From DATNPH01 sp036703315 (lineage in GTDB: Bacteria; Cyanobacteriota; Cyanobacteriia; Cyanobacteriales; Coleofasciculaceae), in contig DATNPH010000255.1 in the NCBI GenBank assembly GCA_036703315.1, positions 1 through 19,580 of the forward strand: a stretch of DNA of 19,580 bases, given 5' to 3'. Both the position numbers and the translations under genes were made by a program. Below are positions 12,967-19,580 of the stretch, piece after piece (position 1 is the first letter of the stretch; the number at the start of each line of letters is the position of its first letter). The notes under the pieces are model-generated. The model worked only from the letters and a program-made list of their open reading frames with translations, made no database searches and was not told the origin of the DNA.

Positions 12967-15837
12967 ATGTTGCGAATTATAGGACGTTGGCTTCGTTTGA
13001 GTCTCTTACTCTTAGCCAGTACTTTTCTGTGCTTGGGATTTCACGCTTACTCAATTGAGAACGTTAATAAGTTAGCCGTGGCTGTAGAGACATCCTTGGT
13101 TGCCTCTTCCTCTCAAGAGCAGTTGGTACAGCAGGGAGTTGAACGCTATCAAGCGGGAAAATTTACTGAGGCGATCGCTCTGTGGCAACAAGCACTTCCA
13201 CAAATTTCAGCCGTAAAAGATAGAGCAATTGTTCTGACTAATCTAGCACTGGCTTATCAGCAAATCGGTAAACTGGGTGACGCGATCGCTCAGTGGGAAC
13301 AAGCGATTCAAATTTATCGCTCTCAAGGTGATCAGGCGACATACCAACCCCTAGCCAAGCTCTTAGTAGAACAAGCCCAGGCTTACAGTGATTTAGGACA
13401 GCAACGGCGAGCAATTCCCCTATTGCAATCAGCGATTGAAATCACACGTCAAAGCCAAGAGCAGCTGACTCAATCCGCCGCGCAGGGAGCCTTAGGTAAT
13501 GCTCATTGGGCTTTAGGTAATTATGATCAGGCATTGGCAGCTCATCAGGAGAGCCTAAAAATTGCCCGTGAATTGAATAATGCCAGTTACATTGCCACAG
13601 CTCTGAATAATCTGGGAAATGTTTACGTTAGCAGAGCCACCCGTTATGCCTACCAAGCCAACTTAGCTGGCTTAGAGGGTGATCAAACAGAAGAAGCACG
13701 ATTAAACCAAGTGCTCCTACAGGATAGAGCTGAAGCGAGAAAATCTTTTGAACAGAGTGTGCAAGCGGCTCAAGGAGTGGCGCAGCTAGAGGAAGTCAGA
13801 GGATTGATGAATTTGAATCGCTTGGTACTCACTCATCAGTTGTCAGTTGTCAATGGCAATTCACAAGAACAACGAACAACTGATAAAGGACAACTAACTC
13901 ATAGTGAGCAGGATTTAATCCTCAGAAATTTTAACCGAGCTAGGGAGTTACTTCAGGCAGCACCAGATTCACGGGATAAAGCCTATGCCTTGATTAACCT
14001 GGCAGAACAAGTGTTGAACGTTGAAAAAAGATTGCAGGTTGAAACGTCGAAACAAAACCTTCACCCTCCAACCCTTTTAGAGCAAGCGCTGGCTGTTGCT
14101 AGAACGATTGGTGACGCTAGAGCAGAATCCTTTGCTCTGGGTAGCTTGGGGCAATCGCATCAGGCGGCAGGTGATTGGGGGCAAGCTATGGAGTTGACTC
14201 GCAAAGCTCAGTTTGCTGCTCAACAAGTCAATGCGCCCGATAGCCTGTATCGCTGGCAATGGCAGATAGGACGGATTCTGAAAGGGATTGGGGCAAAGGA
14301 ACAGGCGATCGCAGCTTACGAACAAGCGATCGCTACTTTACAAACTATTCGAGGAGATCTTGTTGTTGCTAACAAAGATTTGCAACTTGACTTCCGTGAA
14401 CAGGTAGAACCAGTTTACCGAGAATTGATAGCACTGTTGCTGGAATCTACATCAGAGCAATCGCACGAGCAGAAAAGTACAAAATCACAGAGGCAGAGAA
14501 TTGTTAACTTAAGCCTTACCCAATTGTCGGTAGATAGCCCCTCACGCCGTGGAATTAATTCCACGGCTGATAGCTCAAGTCCATTTCAATGGACTAAAAC
14601 CTTTATGAACTCAGGAGTTAGTCCTCTGAAGAGGACTTCAGCTGTTAGCCAGGGAATTAATTCCCTGGCGGATAAACACTCAGCTGCAAGATCTCAATTC
14701 AATGCAAACTCAGATAGCGCCGCCTCCCCGATAAGCAAGGTAATTAATACCCTGGAACTTCTCAAGCTGGCTGAGTTGCAGAACTTCTTCGGTGACGAGT
14801 GTGTGCAGGTAGCGCTTTCGCAGACTGGGAATGATACAGATTTAACTGATGCCAATATTGCAGTGGTTTACTCGGTTATTCTCGATAACCAAACCGAAAT
14901 GATTTTGCGATCGCCTAATGGCTCAATGACAGCCTATCCGGTGGCGATGGGTAAGCAGGAGATCGAGAAAGAAATTGACCAGTTGCGCTATTTCTTGGAA
15001 TTGCGGCAAACGGAACAGTATCTGCCCCAAGTGCAGAACGTTTACAATCTGCTGATTCGTCCCATGGAAGCAGATTTGGCAGCCATCAAGCCGAGTACTG
15101 TGGTGTTTATTCATGATGGGGTATTGCGGAAGGTGCCAATGGCGGCACTGCATGATGGTAAAGACTATTTAGTTCAGAAGTATGCGATCGCTACAACCCC
15201 CAGCCTCAGCCTTACCCCCCGCAAACCTCTAGAGAGGCGCAATCTAGAAGCCCTCAGTCTGGGCTTAACCGTCGAGAAACCACCTTTTGCTCCCCTGACG
15301 TATGTGCAAGCAGAAGTGAAAGCCGTGAAGCAGATTTTAGGGGGCACCAACCTGGTTGATAATGCGTTTACCCTCTCCAACTTGCAAGCGCAACTTCAAA
15401 AAAAGAGTTACCCCATCCTTCATATGGCAACTCACGGCAAGTTTGGTGTAGATGCTGAGAGTACGTTTTTAGTCGGATTCGACCAACGAATTAGTATTGA
15501 GCAGATTGATCGCCTCTTACGTTCGACGCACCGTAGGCAACCCGTAGAACTTCTAACCTTGAGCGCCTGTCAAACGGCTAGCGGGGACAACCGATCAGCC
15601 CTAGGTATTGCTGGTGTGGCTGTTCGGGCAGGAGTCGAGAGTGCCCTAGCAACCCTGTGGTACATCAACGACCAAGCCACAGTGCCGCTGATTGAGGAGT
15701 TTTACCGCCAATTGCGTCAATCCAACATGACCAAAGCCCAAGCCCTCAGAGCCGCGCAGATCAAAATGATTACTGACACGAACTACAATCATCCAGCCCT
15801 TTGGTCACCGTTTATTCTCATTGGCAATTGGCTTTAG
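12967..15837 (+). CDS. Secreted TPR-CHAT protein (caspase-like CHAT protease domain)
   Basis: A 956-residue protein with a signal peptide or membrane anchor (RIIGRWLRLSLLLLASTF), tetratricopeptide repeats (about residues 40-480, e.g. ALAYQQIGKLGDAIAQWEQ, GNAHWALGNYDQALAAHQES), a low-complexity linker (about 500-620), and a C-terminal CHAT domain (about 628-956). The caspase-like dyad is intact: His823 in LHMATHGKF and Cys868 in LTLSACQTASGD. TPR regions probably bind a partner that controls the peptidase; substrates are unknown. The start is ATG 12967; the TTG at 12958 is less likely. Two parts of the coding sequence look like inserted intergenic repeats: a heptamer block (13837-13900) and four palindromes (14546-14669). 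Such proteins often neighbour two-partner-secretion genes in cyanobacteria, as here. Confidence 0.88.
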   Translation: MLRIIGRWLRLSLLLLASTFLCLGFHAYSIENVNKLAVAVETSLVASSSQEQLVQQGVERYQAGKFTEAIALWQQALPQISAVKDRAIVLTNLALAYQQIGKLGDAIAQWEQAIQIYRSQGDQATYQPLAKLLVEQAQAYSDLGQQRRAIPLLQSAIEITRQSQEQLTQSAAQGALGNAHWALGNYDQALAAHQESLKIARELNNASYIATALNNLGNVYVSRATRYAYQANLAGLEGDQTEEARLNQVLLQDRAEARKSFEQSVQAAQGVAQLEEVRGLMNLNRLVLTHQLSVVNGNSQEQRTTDKGQLTHSEQDLILRNFNRARELLQAAPDSRDKAYALINLAEQVLNVEKRLQVETSKQNLHPPTLLEQALAVARTIGDARAESFALGSLGQSHQAAGDWGQAMELTRKAQFAAQQVNAPDSLYRWQWQIGRILKGIGAKEQAIAAYEQAIATLQTIRGDLVVANKDLQLDFREQVEPVYRELIALLLESTSEQSHEQKSTKSQRQRIVNLSLTQLSVDSPSRRGINSTADSSSPFQWTKTFMNSGVSPLKRTSAVSQGINSLADKHSAARSQFNANSDSAASPISKVINTLELLKLAELQNFFGDECVQVALSQTGNDTDLTDANIAVVYSVILDNQTEMILRSPNGSMTAYPVAMGKQEIEKEIDQLRYFLELRQTEQYLPQVQNVYNLLIRPMEADLAAIKPSTVVFIHDGVLRKVPMAALHDGKDYLVQKYAIATTPSLSLTPRKPLERRNLEALSLGLTVEKPPFAPLTYVQAEVKAVKQILGGTNLVDNAFTLSNLQAQLQKKSYPILHMATHGKFGVDAESTFLVGFDQRISIEQIDRLLRSTHRRQPVELLTLSACQTASGDNRSALGIAGVAVRAGVESALATLWYINDQATVPLIEEFYRQLRQSNMTKAQALRAAQIKMITDTNYNHPALWSPFILIGNWL
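13837..13900 (+). repeat. Heptamer-repeat block inside the TPR coding region
   Basis: CAGTTGTCAGTTGTC at 13837-13851 and 'gaacaactgataaaggacaac' related sequence up to 13900 are of the TTGTCAG/CTGACAA kind seen in the cpcG1-cpcG2 spacer. The frame stays open, giving Gln/Ser/Thr-rich residues (QLSVVNGNSQEQRTTDKG) between TPR helices. Confidence 0.5.
14546..14669 (+). repeat. Array of four short palindromes inside the CHAT gene
   Basis: P1 14546-14567 is a perfect 22-nt palindrome (half GCCGTGGAATT). P2 14578-14595 is AGTCCATT-TC-AATGGACT. P3 14620-14637 is AGTCCTCT-GA-AGAGGACT. P4 14648-14669 is a perfect 22-nt palindrome (half GCCAGGGAATT). P1 and P4 share their centre and differ by paired changes; P2 and P3 likewise. 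P1-P2 and P3-P4 gaps are both 10 nt. All are read in frame (GINSTAD, GINSLAD) in the linker before the CHAT domain. A decayed fifth copy may lie at 14739-14751. Confidence 0.8.
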
Positions 15838-15848
15838 CCAAAGCTAAG

Positions 15849-18218
15849 ATGGCGGATTCTCTATCACTCCTCTCCAGAAATAGCACTACCATGAGCCTAT
15901 TCATTCAAAACTCAACTGAAACAATTCCCCGCCTTGACGCACCGCAGCAGGCATCGCATCGCTTACCCAGAGCACTTTTATCAGTCAGTCGAGAGGAGTT
16001 TTACGGGCAGGATGAGAACCATCAACCTCTTCAGCTGACAGTGAGAGATGGAACGACGGGAGAGGAGGTTAAACTACCCGATGATCTAACAGGTTCTGTA
16101 TTTTTTATTGCCACAGCAGGCTGTATTGCTTCACCCAAAGTTAGCAGCAATGCTAGCTCAGATAATCAAATTGAAGATGATGACTATGTCGTCTTGCCAT
16201 CTAAGGATGGTTGGACTCCACTGCTCAACGGTGATGGCATGGTGTATCGTCTCGATTTCCAAGATGGGAAGGCACAGTTAACCACACGACTGGTCAAAAC
16301 ACCTTCCTATTATGCTGACAAAATCCTTCATGACAACCCAAAGAAATATCCGCACCTGACACCGTTCAGAAATTTCGGTATTGCACGATTAGCGTCTCAA
16401 CTTGGCGCTTGCAACCAAGTGAATACTGCATTTCTTCCCCTGAAATTTCCTAAACAGAACCATCAACGTCTGCTAGCCACTTGGGATATGGGTCGTCCCT
16501 ACGAAATTAATCCCTATTCACTCAAAGTGGTGGCTCCGGTTGGGTTGAACAAAGACTGGCATGAAATGTTGAAAATGCCTAAGCCCGTTCCCTTTCGGCT
16601 CGTCATGAATTCAGCCCATCCTGCCTTTGACTTTGACCAGGGTAAGATGTTTACTCTCAATGTCACGAAGTCACTCAATACTTTACTTTCAGTGTCGCGT
16701 TTATTCCCTAACGCTTTCAAAATAATCACGGCAAAGCTCCCTAAATATAGTATTTGGAGAAAGCTCCTCAGATTATTTACGCGACTATTAACTCCATTGG
16801 TTGAATTCTTTTTAGGACTATTAGAACTTTTGGGGCTAGGAGGTGATAGTGGAGTTTATCTAATTCGTTGGGATGAGAAAGGCGATATTTTGCGTTGGAA
16901 AGTGGTACTTCCCAGCGGTCGTCCTGTCAAGATTCGACAAACTACTCATCAGATTGGATTGACTAAAAACTATATCATCTTGGCAGATACAGCCTTCAAA
17001 ATTGTGATAGGAAATGTCCTGCCAAGTTTACAAAACTTTATCCAAGACTATAAGGTTAAAGCATCAAGTAAGGGAGATTTCGAGGAAAAGATTTTATCCT
17101 GGTTACGCTTCCATAGACAATATTTAACGTTTCCTCTGCTGCCCTACACCAAGTTATATATAGTTAAGCGTAACCAACTCGACAAAGTAAAACCTGGAGA
17201 CTCTGTTAAAGCATTGCCAGTTAAGCTCAAGAGAGAGATAGCGCACTTTCTAGTGGACTACGACGATAAGGACGGCAAAATTACACTACATGCGGCATTA
17301 AATTGTGCTACTGACTTTGCTGAATTTATCCGAAGTGATGATATCTCTGCTTATAAAGATGCTCAAGGGTATCGATCGCTCAAAGACGTAGCAGGAGTGT
17401 TCGTAGATGCAATGGCGGTTAATCGTCCAGCAATTTATCTGATTAATGGAGAATCGGGAAAAACGGAAAAAGAAGAGTTGCTGAGTCTAGACCAATCTCG
17501 CAAACATACTTGGGCTTTGGGATTATATGCTTACCGAGATGAGCAACCCACTCAGCAATTTGAAGATATTTACTGGAGCAGTTTTGGAGCTTGGAAAGAC
17601 ACCCTTCCAAAGTTCATTTATGACTTATATAACACCTATAAATACAATACTAAGCATGACTTAGAGGATGTTCTGCAAAGGACGAAACAAGGGGTTCCGG
17701 CAATGTTATCCAGAGTGCACATCGACCGGACAAAAGCAGAGGTTAACAAGCCGATGTTGAGCATTGCTGACTCTTTTGAATTTCCTCCAGGCGACTTCGC
17801 CAATTCTCCACAATTTATCCCTCGCGGCGAAAACGGTTCTACAGAAGGTTACCTTGTTTGCGTTGTGACTCATTCTGACCATTTTTTCTCAGCTCAAGGT
17901 AATGGCTCTGATACTGGCGAAAACTGGTCAAATAAAAACGAAATATGGATTTTTGATGCTAATGACCTGAGAAAAGGAGGAAAAGAACCTCTTTATAAAC
18001 TTAGTCATTCCAAACTCAATTTTGGGTTTACTCTACACACCACATGGCTACCAACACTTAAATCTCAACCCGAGATTACTTATAATGTACGCGAGGATTT
18101 TGATTGGCTAGTATCTAAAGCGGCGAAATCCTATCCAGGGGAAATAGCACAAGAGATTCAGGCGTTGTTTAACGAGGTGTACGAACAAGTTGAGCGCGAT
18201 CGCGATACGGTTGACTAA
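15849..18218 (+). CDS. Carotenoid-oxygenase-family protein, long divergent form
   Basis: A 789-residue member of the carotenoid cleavage oxygenase (RPE65/ACO) family, a seven-bladed propeller with Fe(II) held by four histidines. Candidates in family context are His257 (NSAHPAFDFDQG), His367 (TTHQIGLTKNYIILAD), His466 (AHFLVDYDDKDGKI) and His730 (FTLHTTWLPTL). FIPRGENGSTEGYLVCVV before the last matches the family's FVPR...GYLL region. It is much longer than the usual 480-540 residues: extra sequence lies between the first two histidines, including a hydrophobic stretch (about 310-333) that could dock to a membrane, and between the last two. The start is ATG 15849, 11 bp after the CHAT stop; ATG 15891 is also possible. 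Substrate unknown; a carotenoid or apocarotenoid is only inferred. Confidence 0.8.
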   Translation: MADSLSLLSRNSTTMSLFIQNSTETIPRLDAPQQASHRLPRALLSVSREEFYGQDENHQPLQLTVRDGTTGEEVKLPDDLTGSVFFIATAGCIASPKVSSNASSDNQIEDDDYVVLPSKDGWTPLLNGDGMVYRLDFQDGKAQLTTRLVKTPSYYADKILHDNPKKYPHLTPFRNFGIARLASQLGACNQVNTAFLPLKFPKQNHQRLLATWDMGRPYEINPYSLKVVAPVGLNKDWHEMLKMPKPVPFRLVMNSAHPAFDFDQGKMFTLNVTKSLNTLLSVSRLFPNAFKIITAKLPKYSIWRKLLRLFTRLLTPLVEFFLGLLELLGLGGDSGVYLIRWDEKGDILRWKVVLPSGRPVKIRQTTHQIGLTKNYIILADTAFKIVIGNVLPSLQNFIQDYKVKASSKGDFEEKILSWLRFHRQYLTFPLLPYTKLYIVKRNQLDKVKPGDSVKALPVKLKREIAHFLVDYDDKDGKITLHAALNCATDFAEFIRSDDISAYKDAQGYRSLKDVAGVFVDAMAVNRPAIYLINGESGKTEKEELLSLDQSRKHTWALGLYAYRDEQPTQQFEDIYWSSFGAWKDTLPKFIYDLYNTYKYNTKHDLEDVLQRTKQGVPAMLSRVHIDRTKAEVNKPMLSIADSFEFPPGDFANSPQFIPRGENGSTEGYLVCVVTHSDHFFSAQGNGSDTGENWSNKNEIWIFDANDLRKGGKEPLYKLSHSKLNFGFTLHTTWLPTLKSQPEITYNVREDFDWLVSKAAKSYPGEIAQEIQALFNEVYEQVERDRDTVD

Positions 18219-18227
18219 TGGTGGATA

Positions 18228-18321
18228 ATACCAATTGGTCTTAAAAATGACACAAATATTCAAGATAGTAGGTTGTAGCCTCCTTCCTACCACCTGCTAC
18301 CTAATACCTAAAACCTAATCA
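18228..18321 (+). repeat. Dispersed ~90-bp repeat, copy A
   Basis: Begins ATACCAATTGGTCTTAAAAA and ends AAAACCTAATCA; the same element, about 85-90% identical by eye, is at 19345-19432 in the same orientation. It starts 9 bp after the carotenoid-oxygenase stop. It contains ACCAATTGGT (palindrome) and an imperfect GTAGG/CCTAC hairpin. It has no coding capacity. Likely a non-autonomous intergenic repeat family. Confidence 0.7.
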
Positions 18322-18349
18322 TTTCGCGATCGCGATAGCTAATCGCCTT

Positions 18350-18385
18350 CCAAAACAAAACCCCAGCTCTCATAGGAAGCTGGGG
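18350..18385 (-). terminator. Intrinsic terminator for the psb34-like gene
   Basis: CCCCAGCT (18361-18368) pairs with AGCTGGGG (18378-18385) around 9 nt. On the minus strand the stem is followed by TTTTGTTTT (complement of 18352-18360), a proper U-tract, so it ends transcription of the minus-strand gene at 18453-18623. The plus-strand side has no T-run. Confidence 0.75.
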
Positions 18386-18452
18386 TAAAAATTGTCGTAG
18401 GAGAAATTTAATGTTTGAGCTTTCACTCTTGGAGTTGCTGTCAGTACCGTCG

Positions 18453-18623
18453 TTAGCTAACGGCAAGCGTTGTCAAAATTAGCAAGCCAACGAAGAGAGT
18501 TGCGATCGCACCTTGAAGAGCATAGCGACGCTGCTCCCATACGGCAGGATACTCTGCGTAGGAAATAACTGGATCTTTTGCGTAGTTGTTCAGGATGCCT
18601 TCTTCATTAACGGTGGTGTACAT
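18453..18623 (-). CDS. psb34: Psb34-like small light-harvesting-like protein (Ssl1498 family)
   Basis: A 56-residue single-helix membrane protein. It begins MYTTVNEEGILNNYAKDP, continues with AEYP and QRRYALQGAIATL, and ends in one transmembrane helix (about residues 37-55) to AVS. The YTT..G.LNN(Y/F)A..P pattern near the N-terminus is that of the Ssl1498/Psb34 family. These are thylakoid proteins related to high-light-inducible proteins that bind CP47 during photosystem II assembly. A GAGGG Shine-Dalgarno lies about 10 nt before the ATG (18623), and a canonical terminator follows. The assignment rests on recalled motif similarity, so the exact family name is less certain than the gene's reality. 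Confidence 0.7.
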   Translation of the reverse strand: MYTTVNEEGILNNYAKDPVISYAEYPAVWEQRRYALQGAIATLFVGLLILTTLAVS

Positions 18624-18893
18624 GTCGTTTCCCTCTGTTTCTCTCTTTTATTTGTTTCTTTATATAAATTAATGTAACAAGTTCCTTACCAGAAAGCAAG
18701 AGATATGTTATCTGCTCTGGTTTAGTCTCTGATAAGCTGCGCTTAACCTCAAGCCGAAAAGCTGACAACCCCTGACCCCCCTACCAGAGCGGCGCGCTCC
18801 ATACAGGATGTTCTCAAAGCACAGAAATATACTGGAGCGGGACTATCAAGCCCGGAAACGACGTGATTCCACTTATTGGTATTGAGTCTGTAC
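18624..18893. other. Intergenic region without recognised gene
   Basis: These 270 bp separate two minus-strand genes. The part next to the psb34-like start is AT-rich ('tttatataaattaatg') and probably carries its promoter. The part nearer 18890 is more GC-rich, with a small hairpin (CGGGA/CCCG at about 18837-18855). No ORF, tRNA or known riboswitch is apparent. Confidence 0.4.
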
Positions 18894-19106
18894 CTAGAAA
18901 CCTGCTTGGGCTAAGTCACGAATCAACTCCGTTCTAGAGCGAAGATATGCGCTCACAGTGCTGGTTTCTTCACGGCTGAGCGGTTTCCTACTCTCAAGCC
19001 GATTGACCAACTGTTGCACCAGGTCTGTATCACTGAGCTTAAGAAGAGTACCGATCTGGACTTCTGCAATCACACTCCAGAGCTGACGTAGTGTTGAGGA
19101 GTTCAT
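18894..19106 (-). CDS. Conserved-looking small hypothetical protein, 70 residues
   Basis: Start ATG 19106 with GAGG about 9 nt upstream. The product MNSSTLRQLWSVIAEVQ... is soluble and helical, with no signal peptide or cysteine. It ends in a helix (VSAYLRSRTELIRDLAQAGF). LRQLWSV near the start and AYLRSRT(E/S)LIRDLA near the end are patterns I have seen in unnamed cyanobacterial proteins, which supports a real gene, but no function is known to me. Its upstream region contains three AAGAAAA repeats (19177-19204). No terminator is evident directly downstream. Confidence 0.65.
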   Translation of the reverse strand: MNSSTLRQLWSVIAEVQIGTLLKLSDTDLVQQLVNRLESRKPLSREETSTVSAYLRSRTELIRDLAQAGF

Positions 19107-19148
19107 GGGGTTTACCTCACTTATGTCCCTATTTGAGGGAAGTTAATA

Positions 19149-19204
19149 TTTTCTTTAGATTTTAGTGACCGATCCCAAGAAAATAAAGAAAATATAAAGA
19201 AAAC
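19149..19204 (-). promoter_or_regulatory. Repeated TTTTCTT motifs upstream of the hypothetical gene
   Basis: On the minus strand, three copies of (A/G)TTTTCTT lie at 19204-19197, 19193-19186 and 19184-19177, 9-11 bp apart. A fourth, oppositely oriented TTTTCTTT is at 19149-19156. Spacing near one helical turn suits a response-regulator-type binding site, but the AT-rich composition makes chance possible. No regulator can be named. Confidence 0.3.
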
Positions 19205-19304
19205 TCAAATTAATTCGTTAAACCTGATAAAAATTAACATAAGTTTAAATAAGGGTCAGCAAGCTATAAAGACCCTAAACATAAATACACTTCGATAACA
19301 CAAC

Positions 19305-19337
19305 AAAAGCCCAGCCGTGAAAGCAGCTGGGCTTTTT
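19305..19337 (+). terminator. Orphan, roughly bidirectional intrinsic terminator
   Basis: AAAAGCCCAGC (19305-19315) pairs perfectly with GCTGGGCTTTT (19326-19336) around 10 nt and ends in a T5 run on the plus strand; the complementary side also gives TTTTGTTG. No plus-strand gene precedes it within 1 kb. It may end a small RNA starting in 19205-19260, or insulate the mobile element to the right. Confidence 0.7.
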
Positions 19338-19344
19338 GCTGGTT

Positions 19345-19432
19345 ATACCAATTGGTCTTAAAAATGAAACAAATAGTCAAGGTAGTAGGATTGTAGCGTC
19401 CTTCCTACTACCTAACACATAAAACCTAATCA
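19345..19432 (+). repeat. Dispersed ~90-bp repeat, copy B
   Basis: Direct copy of the element at 18228-18321, starting with the same ATACCAATTGGTCTTAAAAA and ending AAAACCTAATCA. In this copy the inner hairpin is perfect: GGTAGTAGGA (19381-19390) with TCCTACTACC (19403-19412). It is 6 bp shorter than copy A because of an indel in the right half. Confidence 0.7.
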
Positions 19433-19481
19433 CCGATAAGTATGATTCTCGTTTCCTCATAATATAGAATTTTGTAGAAAA

Positions 19482-19520
19482 ATGCGGTAATATCTTCACG
19501 GGTCGATAAGATTACCGCAT
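19482..19520. repeat. 10-bp inverted repeat overlapping the IS607 tnpA start
   Basis: ATGCGGTAAT (19482-19491) and ATTACCGCAT (19511-19520) are exact reverse complements 19 nt apart. The right arm includes the first two bases of the tnpA start codon. It may be a recombinase-binding repeat at the element's left end and could also hide the start codon in mRNA. Confidence 0.65.
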
Positions 19521-19580
19521 GAAACTATCTGATTACGCAAAATCTCAAGGGGTTAGCTATCGAACGGCTTGGAATTGGTG
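19519..19580 (+). mobile_element. tnpA: IS607-family serine recombinase (TnpA), 5' end, cut by window edge
   Basis: The first 20 codons, starting MKLSDYAKSQGVSYRTAW, are visible before the window ends. This is the MerR-like helix-turn-helix at the N-terminus of IS607-type serine recombinases, which bring about excision and insertion of the element; the serine catalytic domain would follow. IS607 elements usually also carry a TnpB (RNA-guided nuclease) gene downstream, outside this window. No Shine-Dalgarno is visible. The exact left end of the element cannot be set, but should lie between copy B of the repeat (ending 19432) and the inverted repeat at 19482. Confidence 0.8.

Noticed and set aside
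14546..14669. CRISPR array
   Set aside because: The repeats are four palindromes of two kinds with short unequal gaps, inside a coding frame. There are no uniform repeats and spacers here or elsewhere in the window.
18781..18893. Possible tRNA or structured RNA in the GC-richer spacer
   Set aside because: No acceptor stem pairing, TTCGA loop or anticodon arm could be laid out; only a short hairpin is visible.

Overview
The window is cyanobacterial chromosome. The evidence is a complete phycocyanin operon, many GCGATCGC (HIP1-type) octamers, and intergenic repeats of the kind common in large cyanobacterial genomes. Three consecutive cpcG rod-core linker genes suggest a filamentous or otherwise large-genome lineage; I do not name a genus.

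Layout. (1) 1-2500 is a decayed region. It holds short inverted repeats, an 82-bp MITE-like element, and the wreck of a ribose-type ABC transporter operon (rbsB-rbsA-rbsC, minus strand). In that wreck gene ends survive but middles are deleted. An AT-rich non-coding stretch and a relic that may be the C-terminus of a Uma2-type nuclease follow. (2) 2503-3432 is an intact RluA/RluD-family pseudouridine synthase. (3) 3433-4144 is a long leader region, followed by the phycobilisome rod operon cpcB-cpcA-cpcC-cpcD-cpcE-cpcF-cpcG1-cpcG2-cpcG3 (4145-10801), all on the plus strand. It encodes the rod hexamer subunits, the rod linker, the rod cap, the alpha-subunit bilin lyase pair and three rod-core linkers. 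A stem-loop separates the BA pair from the linker genes. A 36-bp RNA-type hairpin lies just after the last gene. (4) 11041-18218 is an accessory block: an outer-membrane TpsB/ShlB-type transporter (minus), divergent from a secreted TPR-CHAT caspase-like protein, which is followed 11 bp later by a long, divergent carotenoid-oxygenase-family protein. No TpsA exoprotein is present. (5) 18219-19580 holds two small minus-strand genes (one resembling Psb34, one unknown) flanked by two direct copies of a ~90-bp repeat. The first codons of an IS607-type serine recombinase run off the right edge.

How the genes work together. CpcB and CpcA form phycocyanin, CpcE/CpcF attach phycocyanobilin to CpcA Cys84, CpcC and CpcD set rod length, and CpcG proteins dock rods on the allophycocyanin core. 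The TpsB/CHAT/carotenoid-oxygenase block has no obvious link to light harvesting and is the best candidate for an undescribed functional association. Its TPR-CHAT gene also carries four short palindromes and a heptamer-repeat block within its reading frame.
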